Source: a virus
Virus record (IMG/VR): IMGVR_UViG_3300046777_002564
Coordinates: 1 to 20,744 of that record
Length of the DNA: 20,744 nucleotides
Reading direction: 5' to 3' (one strand)
Made by a program: the position numbers and the translations under genes. Each line of letters starts with the position of its first letter. Position 1 is the stretch's first letter. Shown in pieces: positions 1-5,957 of this stretch. Under the pieces are notes generated by a model that was not told the origin of the DNA, ran no database searches, and saw nothing but the letters and a program-made list of their open reading frames with translations.

Positions 1-481
1 GTGTTGCTTCTGTGCTCTTCATTGCTTTCATGGCTGTTGCCCTTTCATTGTTGTTGTTTGATGTTAATTGCATGTGCATTGCTTTGATTGCTGGATCTTC
101 TAACTGCATTTTCTTTTCTCCTTCTTTGATTATGGCTATTACTACAAACGCATCTTGTGTTCTATAGGCTCCACTGCTCCATCCATCTACTGAATCATCG
201 TGCCAATCTGGATATGGCGCATCATCATCGTGGAACATGGTTGCTGGATCAAATGGTCGGACCAAATAAACATTGGCAGTTCCACCATTCTTAAGTGCTG
301 CATTAGCTGCATACCGTTCAGCTTCTGTGATATGGATAGTTGCGTGTGCAAAGTCTTTCAACTGCTTGAGGTATTCAGTTGAATAGTTAATTGTTCCGCC
401 ATGTTCATTGGCAGGGAGAATAAGGTCTCCCACATTAAACTTGCGGTTTGTTCCGTGGAACAGGGTTGTTGGCTTATTCAT
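1..481 (-). CDS. Arr-like ADP-ribosyltransferase, partial (C-terminus beyond window)
   Basis: The reading frame starts at ATG 481-479 and stays open to the window edge, giving 160 residues without a stop. The N-terminus has an HGT motif (residues 9-11, in LFHGTNRKFNVGDLI), then a mid region ending in NVYLVRP, then an AYRTQDAFVV segment. This order (HGT near the N-terminus, Y-V-x-P strand, Y/F-R-T, hydrophobic strand) is that of the small Arr family, which transfers ADP-ribose from NAD to rifampicin and has relatives in phages. The part after about residue 122 is polar and goes beyond a usual Arr domain. The start overlaps the upstream gene's stop by one base (TAATG), so the two are translationally coupled. 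The family is assigned by motif pattern only. The target could be a host protein, a small molecule or a drug; nothing in the sequence says which. Confidence 0.62.
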   Translation of the reverse strand, partial: MNKPTTLFHGTNRKFNVGDLILPANEHGGTINYSTEYLKQLKDFAHATIHITEAERYAANAALKNGGTANVYLVRPFDPATMFHDDDAPYPDWHDDSVDGWSSGAYRTQDAFVVIAIIKEGEKKMQLEDPAIKAMHMQLTSNNNNERATAMKAMKSTEAT

Positions 482-798
482 TATTTGTCTCCTTCGTTGT
501 TGTTAAGGGTTCGGTATGGACGGCCATGCAATTCAATGAAGATGGCGTTCACTATTGCCATACCTTCTTCAAATGTGCATGGTTGATCATCAAGGCCGAG
601 TGGCAGTTGAGCTCCACCATTGGCCTTCATGTTCTTCTTTGCTGCTGCTTTATTCATAGCTTTTCTCCACTTGATTTCTTTTGCTAGCCTTGCTGCTTTC
701 AATGGAGCATTTACTTCCTTGTGCTTAGGGCAATTTTCACTGCGCAAGCACTGCTTACCTTCCTTGGTTACTGAAGCACATCGTGGTGATGTACGCAT
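481..798 (-). CDS. small basic protein with Cys-Cys-Cys-His motif
   Basis: This is a 105-residue protein. Near the N-terminus it has C7-x9-C17-x5-C23-x2-H26 (RCASVTKEGKQC, then CPKH). Short C-(G/K-rich loop)-C-x5-C-xx-H motifs of this kind are common in small phage proteins and probably bind one zinc ion. Residues 28-60 are rich in Lys and Ala and likely form a basic helix that could contact nucleic acid. The C-terminal third is mixed. The start is well supported by an AAGGAGG ribosome site 6 bases upstream of ATG 798-796. The stop overlaps the ATG of the Arr-like gene, so both are probably made from one message. I do not recognise a named family; a role in binding DNA or RNA is inference. 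Confidence 0.8.
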   Translation of the reverse strand: MRTSPRCASVTKEGKQCLRSENCPKHKEVNAPLKAARLAKEIKWRKAMNKAAAKKNMKANGGAQLPLGLDDQPCTFEEGMAIVNAIFIELHGRPYRTLNNNEGDK

Positions 799-840
799 GA
801 TTATCCTCCTTAGGATAGTTTGGTTGTTATTGAGTGGGTA

Positions 841-861
841 GTTTAATGACGTGCCCAGGTC
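841..861. repeat. intergenic direct repeat, copy 1
   Basis: This 21-base element is GTTTAATGAC followed by GTGCCCAGGTC. It recurs at 1178-1198 with two mismatches. It lies between the stop of the LysM gene and the ribosome site of the next gene on the minus strand. The shared core is GACGTRCCCAGGTC. Confidence 0.7.
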
Positions 862-867
862 AGTTAC

Positions 868-1137
868 TTACTTAGTTGGGAATATAACCAATTGTCCGTG
901 ACGGATCTGATCTTGCCCACCATTAAAATTGATGAGCTGGTTTATTCTGTCTTGCTTATTCAACCCGCCCTTGCAGTTAGCTAGGGAATCAAGAGTCCAG
1001 TAGGAATCGCCGTATGTTGCAACGACGCTCTCACTAGAGCAACTTACAGGTTCAATACCCAACTTACCGAACAAGCCAATGGCAAGTCCGATAAAGAGGG
1101 CAACTAACATACCAACAAGCGCTTTGCCTGTAGACAT
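868..1137 (-). CDS. membrane-anchored LysM-domain protein
   Basis: This 89-residue protein has one predicted membrane helix (about residues 6-27, GMLVALFIGLAIGLFG) and a single LysM-like domain (about 38-88). LysM hallmarks are YGDSYWTLDSLA for the 'xGDTLwxIA' start, INQLINFNG for the 'i..lN' helix, and IRHGQLVIFP at the end. LysM domains bind N-acetylglucosamine in peptidoglycan or chitin. The protein has one Cys just after the helix (33) and one inside the LysM core (55), which may pair. The layout suggests an inner-membrane anchor with the domain facing the wall. A lysis accessory or wall-binding role is inference, since no catalytic domain is present. The ribosome site AAGGAG sits 7-8 bases before ATG 1137-1135. 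Copies of a repeated element flank the gene on both sides. Confidence 0.78.
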   Translation of the reverse strand: MSTGKALVGMLVALFIGLAIGLFGKLGIEPVSCSSESVVATYGDSYWTLDSLANCKGGLNKQDRINQLINFNGGQDQIRHGQLVIFPTK

Positions 1138-1177
1138 GGGTATTCTCCTTTGTTTGTGGTTGATTATAAAATAGGCA

Positions 1178-1198
1178 GTTTAACGACGTACCCAGGTC
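1178..1198. repeat. intergenic direct repeat, copy 2
   Basis: This is the second copy of the 841-861 element, here GTTTAACGAC followed by GTACCCAGGTC. It lies between the stop of the duplicated-domain gene (1211) and the ribosome site of the LysM gene. Both copies hold the same position relative to flanking minus-strand genes. Confidence 0.7.
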
Positions 1199-1210
1199 GT
1201 ATGTAGCTAA

Positions 1211-1786
1211 TTAGCTAGCTATCCTGTATACACACTTGGTAATGTTAATACCATTGTGCTCTAGGATCCACTGGCGTGAGTATTCAGGAATGCGTGCACC
1301 TTGCATCATTTCCCTATATTGCCATGATCCTAGCTTTGTCATGGTGGTTACCTGTATTTCACCACGATTTCCTGAAACATAATCTAACCAGATTACTGTT
1401 CCATTCTCCTTGGCAAATACGTAGTATGCACCGTTACCAAACAGTACACGATTAGCCATAGCAGCCTCTACCAATTGGGCAATGAAGTATTCCATTGATC
1501 CACCAGTATGTGTAGCTACATAGCTCTGTGTGTCTGCCTGACGCAGGAAGTCGAGTAGGCTAGATGCTACACGGTGATCAGTGTACATGTTACCTTCATA
1601 GTGAGGTACTTCTTGCACTGTGTTACTGATAGTATCTATTACTAGCTTCCTACCATATTCATTGATGTACCATAGGGCACCATTACCGTAGTAATAGCGT
1701 CCCTCTGATGCAGCGGAGATTACCCGCATGAATAGGTCATATGCTGTATCTGACAGCACAGGTTTGTTGGTTGTGTAAGTAGCCAA
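1211..1786 (-). CDS. unrecognised protein with internal duplication, TTG start
   Basis: This 191-residue protein begins at TTG 1786-1784. The choice is set by a strong AAGGAGG site 7 bases upstream and by the frame. The sequence holds two related units. Unit A (about 14-60) has AYDLFMRVISAA, then YYYGNGALWYINE and LVIDTISN. Unit B (about 98-146) has MEYFIAQLVEAA, then VLFGNGAYYVFAKE and IWLDYVSGN. Each reads as an amphipathic helix, a GNGA turn and two strands ending in D-x-(I/V)-S-x. No catalytic motif or membrane helix is visible, and I know no family that fits. It is the first gene of the leftward accessory group and faces the regulatory region at 1787-2147. Confidence 0.8.
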   Translation of the reverse strand: MATYTTNKPVLSDTAYDLFMRVISAASEGRYYYGNGALWYINEYGRKLVIDTISNTVQEVPHYEGNMYTDHRVASSLLDFLRQADTQSYVATHTGGSMEYFIAQLVEAAMANRVLFGNGAYYVFAKENGTVIWLDYVSGNRGEIQVTTMTKLGSWQYREMMQGARIPEYSRQWILEHNGINITKCVYRIAS

Positions 1787-1909
1787 GTATGGCCCTCCTT
1801 AGTACACACGATTAAGGCTTGCGTGTCTCCTAGTTAACTTGTTTGACTTGGGTTAACCAATAACCAAGGATCATGGACATTTAAGGTCTATCCAATCTGA
1901 CCGATAGAA

Positions 1910-1922
1910 GGGGGATACCCCC
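1910..1922. repeat. perfect GC hairpin in the intergenic region
   Basis: GGGGG-ATA-CCCCC forms a five-pair stem with a three-base loop, isolated in an AT-rich region. No T-tract follows on either strand, so it does not look like a standard intrinsic terminator. A protein-binding or RNA-structure role is possible. Confidence 0.5.
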
Positions 1923-2073
1923 GTGGGCACGTTAAATAAATTTAAAGTGTCTATACTACCCTTAGTACCAACTCACTATTTTTCCTAATTTTCATAAGCT
2001 TAGAAATTTATATATGTTTATAGAAGTCCATTCGCCCTCAAAAATTTTTCCCTAAAAAAATCCCTATTAGGAG

Positions 2074-2102
2074 TTGTTTTTGTGATACACACCTGCTAGT
2101 GT
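2074..2102 (+). promoter_or_regulatory. extended -10 promoter for the rightward pair
   Basis: A TTGTTT -35 (2074-2079) is followed by a 17-base spacer and TGC-TAGTGT (2094-2102), an extended -10. Transcription would start near 2109, giving a leader of roughly 40 bases before ATG 2148. The segment GATACACAC...GTGTGATC (2084-2106) across the -10 is nearly an inverted repeat and could be an operator. Confidence 0.5.
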
Positions 2103-2147
2103 GATCCGCGCATGATACAAACCATACAAACCAAGGAGAAAAACATC

Positions 2148-2318
2148 ATGTCAGATACATACAACTACTCAATGCCAATAGAAGACATGGCTAGAATAGA
2201 AACCGCCGAAGAAATGAAAGAGTTCCTAGAATCATATGACATGGGCTCATTTGACCTAGATGATAAAAGATACGACTATGACATGGATAACTACGAATAC
2301 GACTCATATGACTACTGA
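2148..2318 (+). CDS. tiny acidic Tyr/Asp-rich protein
   Basis: This is a 56-residue protein. ATG 2148 is chosen over the in-frame ATG at 2112 because AAGGAGAA (2133-2140) lies 7 bases upstream of 2148, while 2112 has no ribosome site and falls almost on the predicted transcription start. Residues 1-32 look helical (EDMARIETAEEMKEFLE). The last 18 or so residues are nearly all Asp, Tyr, Glu and Asn (YDYDMDNYEYDSYDY). Strongly acidic small phage proteins are sometimes DNA mimics or host-enzyme inhibitors; here that is only an analogy. First gene behind the 2074-2102 promoter. Confidence 0.72.
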   Translation: MSDTYNYSMPIEDMARIETAEEMKEFLESYDMGSFDLDDKRYDYDMDNYEYDSYDY

Positions 2319-2369
2319 TACCTTATTATTATTTTAATATCAAGTTCAACAAAAGAAAGACAACTACAA

Positions 2370-2927
2370 ATGGAAACAACAATGCCTAATAACTTAGTGA
2401 TATGTTCAGATAAGTTCCTGAGAACAAAAGCTCCATGGAAGATAGATGATAGCTTAATGGGTCAGCTAAAACATGACCACGTAGTAGCTACCTTTGATTC
2501 ATCTCTCTATAGGGGTGATTATGATAAGTTACGTAAAGACATAGCTAAACCTATAAAGAAAATTATAAACTTGTATGACTTTGAACATATTGTGTTCATC
2601 GGGATTGGTGATGACTGTCAATTAGCTAACTCTTTATGGGTTAGCAGTGGTATTGATTTAGACACGGTTGTATTAGTTAATAACCCATTTGATACAAAGC
2701 TATATAATTCAATCTTTGGGCAGTGTGCGATTTACAATTTATATACCCGTCCAGAACTATCTAATAGATACTTTGAGGGAGCAGAAGCTAATCAGTACAT
2801 TAAGACGCGCATACCAGCTCATATGTCCAATAGAGTGGCATTAGAGATCAGTGGCTTGTTGATGTACGATAGATACTGTGTAGATTACTTCACACCAGTA
2901 GAATCACAATTAGTAGAGCTTAATTAA
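2370..2927 (+). CDS. unrecognised 185-aa alpha/beta protein
   Basis: This protein reads as alternating strands and helices: LVICSD, HVVATFD, HIVFIGIGDDCQLAN, TVVLVNNPF, CAIYNLYT. The strand-turn-helix at residues 73-90 resembles the nucleophile elbow of alpha/beta hydrolases (G-x-S-x-G), but here it reads GIGDDC, so a standard serine nucleophile is missing. It may be a degenerate hydrolase fold or something unrelated; I would not name it. ATG 2370 has a weak ribosome site, and the Met five codons in (2382) is an alternative start. It follows the acidic gene by 51 bases, probably in the same message. Its stop lies inside a TTAATTAA that also holds the stop of the converging gene. Confidence 0.72.
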   Translation: METTMPNNLVICSDKFLRTKAPWKIDDSLMGQLKHDHVVATFDSSLYRGDYDKLRKDIAKPIKKIINLYDFEHIVFIGIGDDCQLANSLWVSSGIDLDTVVLVNNPFDTKLYNSIFGQCAIYNLYTRPELSNRYFEGAEANQYIKTRIPAHMSNRVALEISGLLMYDRYCVDYFTPVESQLVELN

Positions 2928-3210
2928 AGTCATCCTTATTAAACTGTAATACATTAGGCAAACTTGTATCCATAGAGCGGACCACCTCTTCAGGAGACTG
3001 AGAGGTGAGTTCGCATATATCACATACCATCATCCACTGATCTTTAGTAAATACACTCATAGTAAACACTTCATCATCATCTGTGTGAACTGTAATGATG
3101 ACGTCTTCTAATTCGTCGTCTGTTTCGAATTCAAAGTCAGGCATGGGTTCTTGAGCGTACTTTCTACCTTCTAAGAACTTCTGTATCATCTTAAAAAAGA
3201 AATCCATCAT
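2920..3210 (-). CDS. short acidic protein, function unknown
   Basis: This is a 96-residue protein. The first 16 residues (MMDFFFKMIQKFLEGR) form a basic amphipathic helix. The middle is rich in Asp and Glu (DFEFETDDELEDV) and followed by strand-like stretches (IITVHTDDDEVFTMSVF). Two Cys (82 and 85 by position of the VCDICEL segment) sit as C-x2-C with no second pair, so zinc binding would need a partner. Either of two adjacent Met codons could be the start, and the ribosome site is weak. It is the last gene of the leftward recA-side cluster. It overlaps the converging 185-aa gene by 8 bases. Confidence 0.68.
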   Translation of the reverse strand: MMDFFFKMIQKFLEGRKYAQEPMPDFEFETDDELEDVIITVHTDDDEVFTMSVFTKDQWMMVCDICELTSQSPEEVVRSMDTSLPNVLQFNKDDFN

Positions 3211-3268
3211 AGAGCCTACTTTCGTATTTTAAAAAAAATAAATGAAATTTTTGGCGGCGACGACTTTT

Positions 3269-3299
3269 TCTATAGTACTTCAAAAAGAGAAAAGATCAA
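3269..3299 (-). promoter_or_regulatory. weak candidate promoter for the 96-aa gene
   Basis: Reading leftward, TTGATC (3299-3294) is followed by TACTAT with a 16-base gap, or by TATAGA with a 19-base gap (3274-3269). Both spacings fit imperfectly. It overlaps the end of the preceding gene, so the downstream gene may instead be co-transcribed with it. Confidence 0.25.
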
Positions 3300-3583
3300 T
3301 TGTCCTGATTACGCTTGTAGAGATAGATATCATCCAAAACATAATCAATAGTTTCAGCTAGAGAATGAAGTCTAGCTTCAAGTCTGTCGATATCTATTCC
3401 AAGCTTTTGGGCAGGCTTAGGCTCAATACGTCTCTTGGCTATCTTTGGTTCGTATACAGTCTTATGTTCAGATATCATACCCATTAGTTGATTGACATCA
3501 TAATCTTTTTGGATTCGATTCCAGGCTTCTAAGTTACTCCAGTTTTCGAAATCTTTCCACATCTCTTCGAATTCACTACTCAT
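3296..3583 (-). CDS. small charged helical protein, function unknown
   Basis: This is a 95-residue protein with an N-terminal Trp- and acid-rich half (EEMWKDFENWSNLEAWNRI). A Lys/Arg/Pro linker follows (AKRRIEPKPAQKLG), then a C-terminal helix with heptad-like hydrophobics (IDIDRLEARLHSLAETIDYVLDDIYLY) that could be a short coiled coil. ATG 3583-3581 lies inside the last codons of the zinc-ribbon gene (8-base overlap), with GGAG about 8 bases upstream. The pair is therefore translationally coupled. I do not recognise a family. Confidence 0.72.
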   Translation of the reverse strand: MSSEFEEMWKDFENWSNLEAWNRIQKDYDVNQLMGMISEHKTVYEPKIAKRRIEPKPAQKLGIDIDRLEARLHSLAETIDYVLDDIYLYKRNQDN

Positions 3584-3734
3584 CTACTAGCTCCGTCCAC
3601 TTTTCTCCACACTCACGACATTCAATACCAAAACGTAGGCATTGGTCTGTTTTCTTTGTTAAATCATTTATAATCACATTCATTGGCACTGGGCACTCTG
3701 AACATGGAATTAAATTTAATTTACTGTTTAACAC
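3576..3734 (-). CDS. 52-aa zinc-ribbon-like protein, GTG start
   Basis: This short frame starts at GTG 3734-3732 with AAGGA about 7-8 bases upstream, and ends at TAG 3578-3576. It encodes CSEC at residues 11-14 and CREC at 39-42, with an extra Cys at 32. Two CxxC knuckles 24 residues apart, with W-T-E-L after the second, match a small zinc-ribbon of the kind found in nucleic-acid-binding or transcription-related proteins. The coding case rests on the paired CxxC motifs, the good ribosome site, and the tight fit between the frameshifted gene (35 bases upstream) and the 95-aa gene it overlaps by 8 bases. What it binds is unknown. Confidence 0.66.
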   Translation of the reverse strand: MLNSKLNLIPCSECPVPMNVIINDLTKKTDQCLRFGIECRECGEKWTELVDE

Positions 3735-3769
3735 CTTTTTTCCTTAACATAATTTATCTATATTATACA

Positions 3770-4462
3770 CTATACAACTGATTGTCTGCTTGCTATTCTT
3801 GCCGCTTCTGCTGCTTTTGCAGCCGCTTCTGCCGCTTCCTTGGCTTTTATTTCTTTTGTTAGATCCATAAGTCTTTGGTCAAATTGTTCCTGAGTTAATT
3901 CCGCTAAAGAAATATCATCTTTTACAAAAGTTTTTGTCAGTTCCCCTTCGGCATCAAGCCCGGTCTTTAGTGTGCCAGTGTTTACCTTAATACCTCTTGC
4001 AGATATTCGTTGAGCTGCGTCTCTTTGCATTACAAGTTGCTCTTGAGGAGAAACAAAGTTTAAGTATTCAGCGCCCCAACCAGCACTTGCAATTGATCCT
4101 GGTTTTCCTTGAACTGGCTGCCTAATCAAATCAACTGATTCAACTGCAGAAGAATCAAATGGAATATCTGGGAATTGAGCTTCAGTATATCCACCTGGAG
4201 CATCTGGGATATTAATTCGTCTATGTTCTGCTACTAAGGGTACTTTTCCTAAATCCTGAGGCATTGGGTGTACACCTGATGTTCCTAATAAACCATGCCT
4301 GTCAAGACCATAACTATCTCCTAAAGTATATGTCATCTTAGGATTGTGCTTTAGGTTTACAATGGCACCGCCCATAAGTTCATCTATTTCCTGCTCAAAA
4401 GTAGCTCTTTGTGCACCGGGTTGTTGATGAATACAATTCACCATGTTCTGACATATTAACAC
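3770..4462 (-). CDS. C-terminal part of a frameshifted gene (possible ADP-ribosyltransferase-like region)
   Basis: The frame runs to a stop at 3770. The ATG at 4462 is probably not a true start: there is no ribosome site, and its first 16 residues (MLICQNMVNCIHQQPG) lie out of frame over the upstream part. From position 4414 on, the sequence continues the protein of 4395-4919 after a one-base shift, giving about 214 more residues and a whole protein of about 382. It contains GGAIVNLKHNPKMTYTLGDSYG. As I recall the family, this resembles an 'LK...R-T-T-x-T-x-G-D-S' signature in a phage-carried domain often found at the end of minor capsid proteins. The end is an Ala/Lys/Glu-rich helix (about 200-225 of this frame). 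ADP-ribosyltransferase activity is unproven. Confidence 0.55.
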   Translation of the reverse strand: MLICQNMVNCIHQQPGAQRATFEQEIDELMGGAIVNLKHNPKMTYTLGDSYGLDRHGLLGTSGVHPMPQDLGKVPLVAEHRRINIPDAPGGYTEAQFPDIPFDSSAVESVDLIRQPVQGKPGSIASAGWGAEYLNFVSPQEQLVMQRDAAQRISARGIKVNTGTLKTGLDAEGELTKTFVKDDISLAELTQEQFDQRLMDLTKEIKAKEAAEAAAKAAEAARIASRQSVV

Positions 4463-4919
4463 GGAAAGATCTATATTGCTCAGCTGTAATTACGTCATCA
4501 GATGCTCTAACGAATCCATAATTACTATTCCCCTGAAGAGGACCACTTTCTAATCTAGCTCTAGTGGCATTGTATCCACCAAAACCTCCTTCTTCTGACA
4601 CTCCAGCTTCTTCTAAGAATTTTTTATTACCCAAATAGCCACTAGTAGTTGCTTTTCTGGAGCTAATTTCTCCAGATTCAACAATACTTAATAGGTCAGA
4701 CCCTCTTGTGGCCATTGATATAGATCTTTTAGGTAAGATGGCTTCTATGGTGCCTGAGGGCTTTGCCATTCTTGGCGCAATTGATCCTGCAGCTGTTGCA
4801 GTAGGGCGCGCAGAAGCAATTCGTCTTACTGTACTTGGGTCAATAGCAGTTCTTCTGGAACGACCAATTGCCGTACCAGCATCAACAGCTGCCTGCATGA
4901 ATCTTCCAGCAAATTTCAT
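4395..4919 (-). CDS. N-terminal part of the frameshifted gene
   Basis: This frame of 174 residues starts at ATG 4919-4917 with AAGG just upstream, 32 bases after the recA stop. Residues 1-65 are rich in Ala, Arg, Ser and Thr and likely disordered or membrane-tropic. Residues 75-168 look like a folded domain (LLSIVESGEISSRKATT, YNATRARLE, NSNYGFVRASDD, EQYRSF). After Arg168 (codon 4418-4416) the frame quickly hits a stop, while the next frame continues with a natural-looking sequence. Removing one base of the CC at 4416-4417 joins STTR to AQRATFEQEI. The likeliest cause is a one-base indel, either a real mutation or a sequencing error. A programmed shift is less likely because CCCGGT is not a recognised slippery site. 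Confidence 0.6.
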   Translation of the reverse strand: MKFAGRFMQAAVDAGTAIGRSRRTAIDPSTVRRIASARPTATAAGSIAPRMAKPSGTIEAILPKRSISMATRGSDLLSIVESGEISSRKATTSGYLGNKKFLEEAGVSEEGGFGGYNATRARLESGPLQGNSNYGFVRASDDVITAEQYRSFRVNMSEHGELYSSTTRCTKSYF

Positions 4920-4951
4920 AACCTTATAGTAAATCTATAATTAGATATACA

Positions 4952-5938
4952 TTAACTTGAAATAGACTTAATCTTTTCTTTCATATCTAAAAAGACTTCT
5001 TCGTTTTCTCTAAGTTGATTAATGGCGTTTTCTCTACCTTGGGCAAAGAGTTCGCCATTGTAGTAGATCCATGCACCCTTTTGGGTTAGAATTCCCGCAT
5101 CCAAGGCAACGTCTAGAACACAGCCATGTTCGTCGATACCCTTGCCGTAAAGAATAGAAAACTCTGTAACCTTCATAGGTGGAGCCATCTTATTTTTTAT
5201 AATCTTTACCTTAGATACAATGCCCACAGAATTGCCAGCCTTGTCCTTGATATCTTCTCTCTTTCTGATATCAATACGAACAGACGCTGCATATTTGAGT
5301 GCCATACCACCTGGAGTGGTTTCAGGGTTACCGAACATGACTCCAATCTTATTTCTAAGCTGATTAATAAACACTAGGAGCGTTTTGTGAGTATTAGCTT
5401 GTCCAACTAGCTTTCTCATGGCTTTGGCCATCATACGAGCTTGTAGACCCATCTGAGCTGATTCCATGTCGCCTTCTAGTTCTGCTTTTGGAATTAAGCT
5501 TGCAACTGAGTCAATAATAATAACTCCAAGCTCTCCTGTGGCAACAAGCTTATCTACGATCTCTAGTGCTTGCTCGCCGTAATCTGGTTGAGTGAAAACT
5601 AATTCATCCACATCAACTCCAACAGCCTGCATGTAAACAGGATCCAATGCGTGCTCTGCGTCTACGTACGCGCACGTGATACCAAGCTTTTGAGCTTGAG
5701 CAACAATTGACAATGCTAACGTTGATTTACCAGAAGATTCTGGTCCATAGATTTCTACAACTCTACCTCTTGGTAAACCACCAATGCCAAGAATTCTGTC
5801 TAACGACAGTGCTCCAGTTGGAACAGATGGCCATGGTTCAAAATCTGATGAACCTAGTTTCATTACCGAGCCGGCACCATATTGTCTATCTATTTGAGCT
5901 ATGGCCAACTCAAGTTGTTTTGATATTCCTTCAGTCAT
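4952..5938 (-). CDS. recA: RecA recombinase
   Basis: A complete 328-residue RecA, somewhat shorter than the roughly 350 of bacterial proteins, with the loss at the C-terminal tail. Walker A is GPESSGKS (65-72). The catalytic Glu lies in VDAEHALDP (E95). Walker B is VIIIDS (139-144), and the DNA-binding L2 region runs from FINQLRNKIGV to the TTPGG turn (190-211). It coats single-stranded DNA and drives strand exchange; phage copies serve recombination and repair of the phage genome, including recombination-linked replication. The start follows the 58-aa gene by 19 bases. The best ribosome site (AGAAGGTG) overlaps that gene's stop and lies rather far from the ATG. All key residues are present, so it should be active. 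Confidence 0.97.
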   Translation of the reverse strand: MTEGISKQLELAIAQIDRQYGAGSVMKLGSSDFEPWPSVPTGALSLDRILGIGGLPRGRVVEIYGPESSGKSTLALSIVAQAQKLGITCAYVDAEHALDPVYMQAVGVDVDELVFTQPDYGEQALEIVDKLVATGELGVIIIDSVASLIPKAELEGDMESAQMGLQARMMAKAMRKLVGQANTHKTLLVFINQLRNKIGVMFGNPETTPGGMALKYAASVRIDIRKREDIKDKAGNSVGIVSKVKIIKNKMAPPMKVTEFSILYGKGIDEHGCVLDVALDAGILTQKGAWIYYNGELFAQGRENAINQLRENEEVFLDMKEKIKSISS

Positions 5939-5957
5939 GATTATAGTTTATCACCTT

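Larger units (their letters stand above)
1787..2147. other. divergent regulatory region without genes
   Basis: These 361 bases lie between the leftward gene starting at 1786 and the rightward gene starting at 2148. I find no convincing coding frame. The part from 1925 to 2070 is very AT-rich. Within it are a perfect GGGGG-ATA-CCCCC hairpin (1910-1922) and a good rightward promoter (2074-2102). On the minus strand I see only a weak candidate promoter, a TTGGTT / TTAACT pair with a 17-base gap near 1830-1858. Confidence 0.6.

Noticed and set aside
481-841. Plus-strand frames in the first kilobase (60-79 aa)
   Set aside because: They are antisense to minus-strand genes that have AAGGAG sites, coupled starts and recognisable motifs.
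1910-1922. Intrinsic terminator at the GGGGG-ATA-CCCCC hairpin
   Set aside because: No T-tract follows the stem on either strand, and no gene ends nearby.
2112-2147. Longer N-terminus of the acidic protein from ATG 2112
   Set aside because: It has no ribosome site and lies almost on the predicted transcription start; ATG 2148 has a strong AAGGAG site at the right distance.
4412-4420. Programmed ribosomal frameshift at CCCGG
   Set aside because: There is no known slippery heptamer, no stop codon at the shift site and no obvious stimulatory structure; a plain indel is simpler. Kept only as a minor alternative.
4708-4929. 73-aa plus-strand frame opposite the frameshifted gene
   Set aside because: It is antisense to a gene with a better start and a natural composition, and has no ribosome site.
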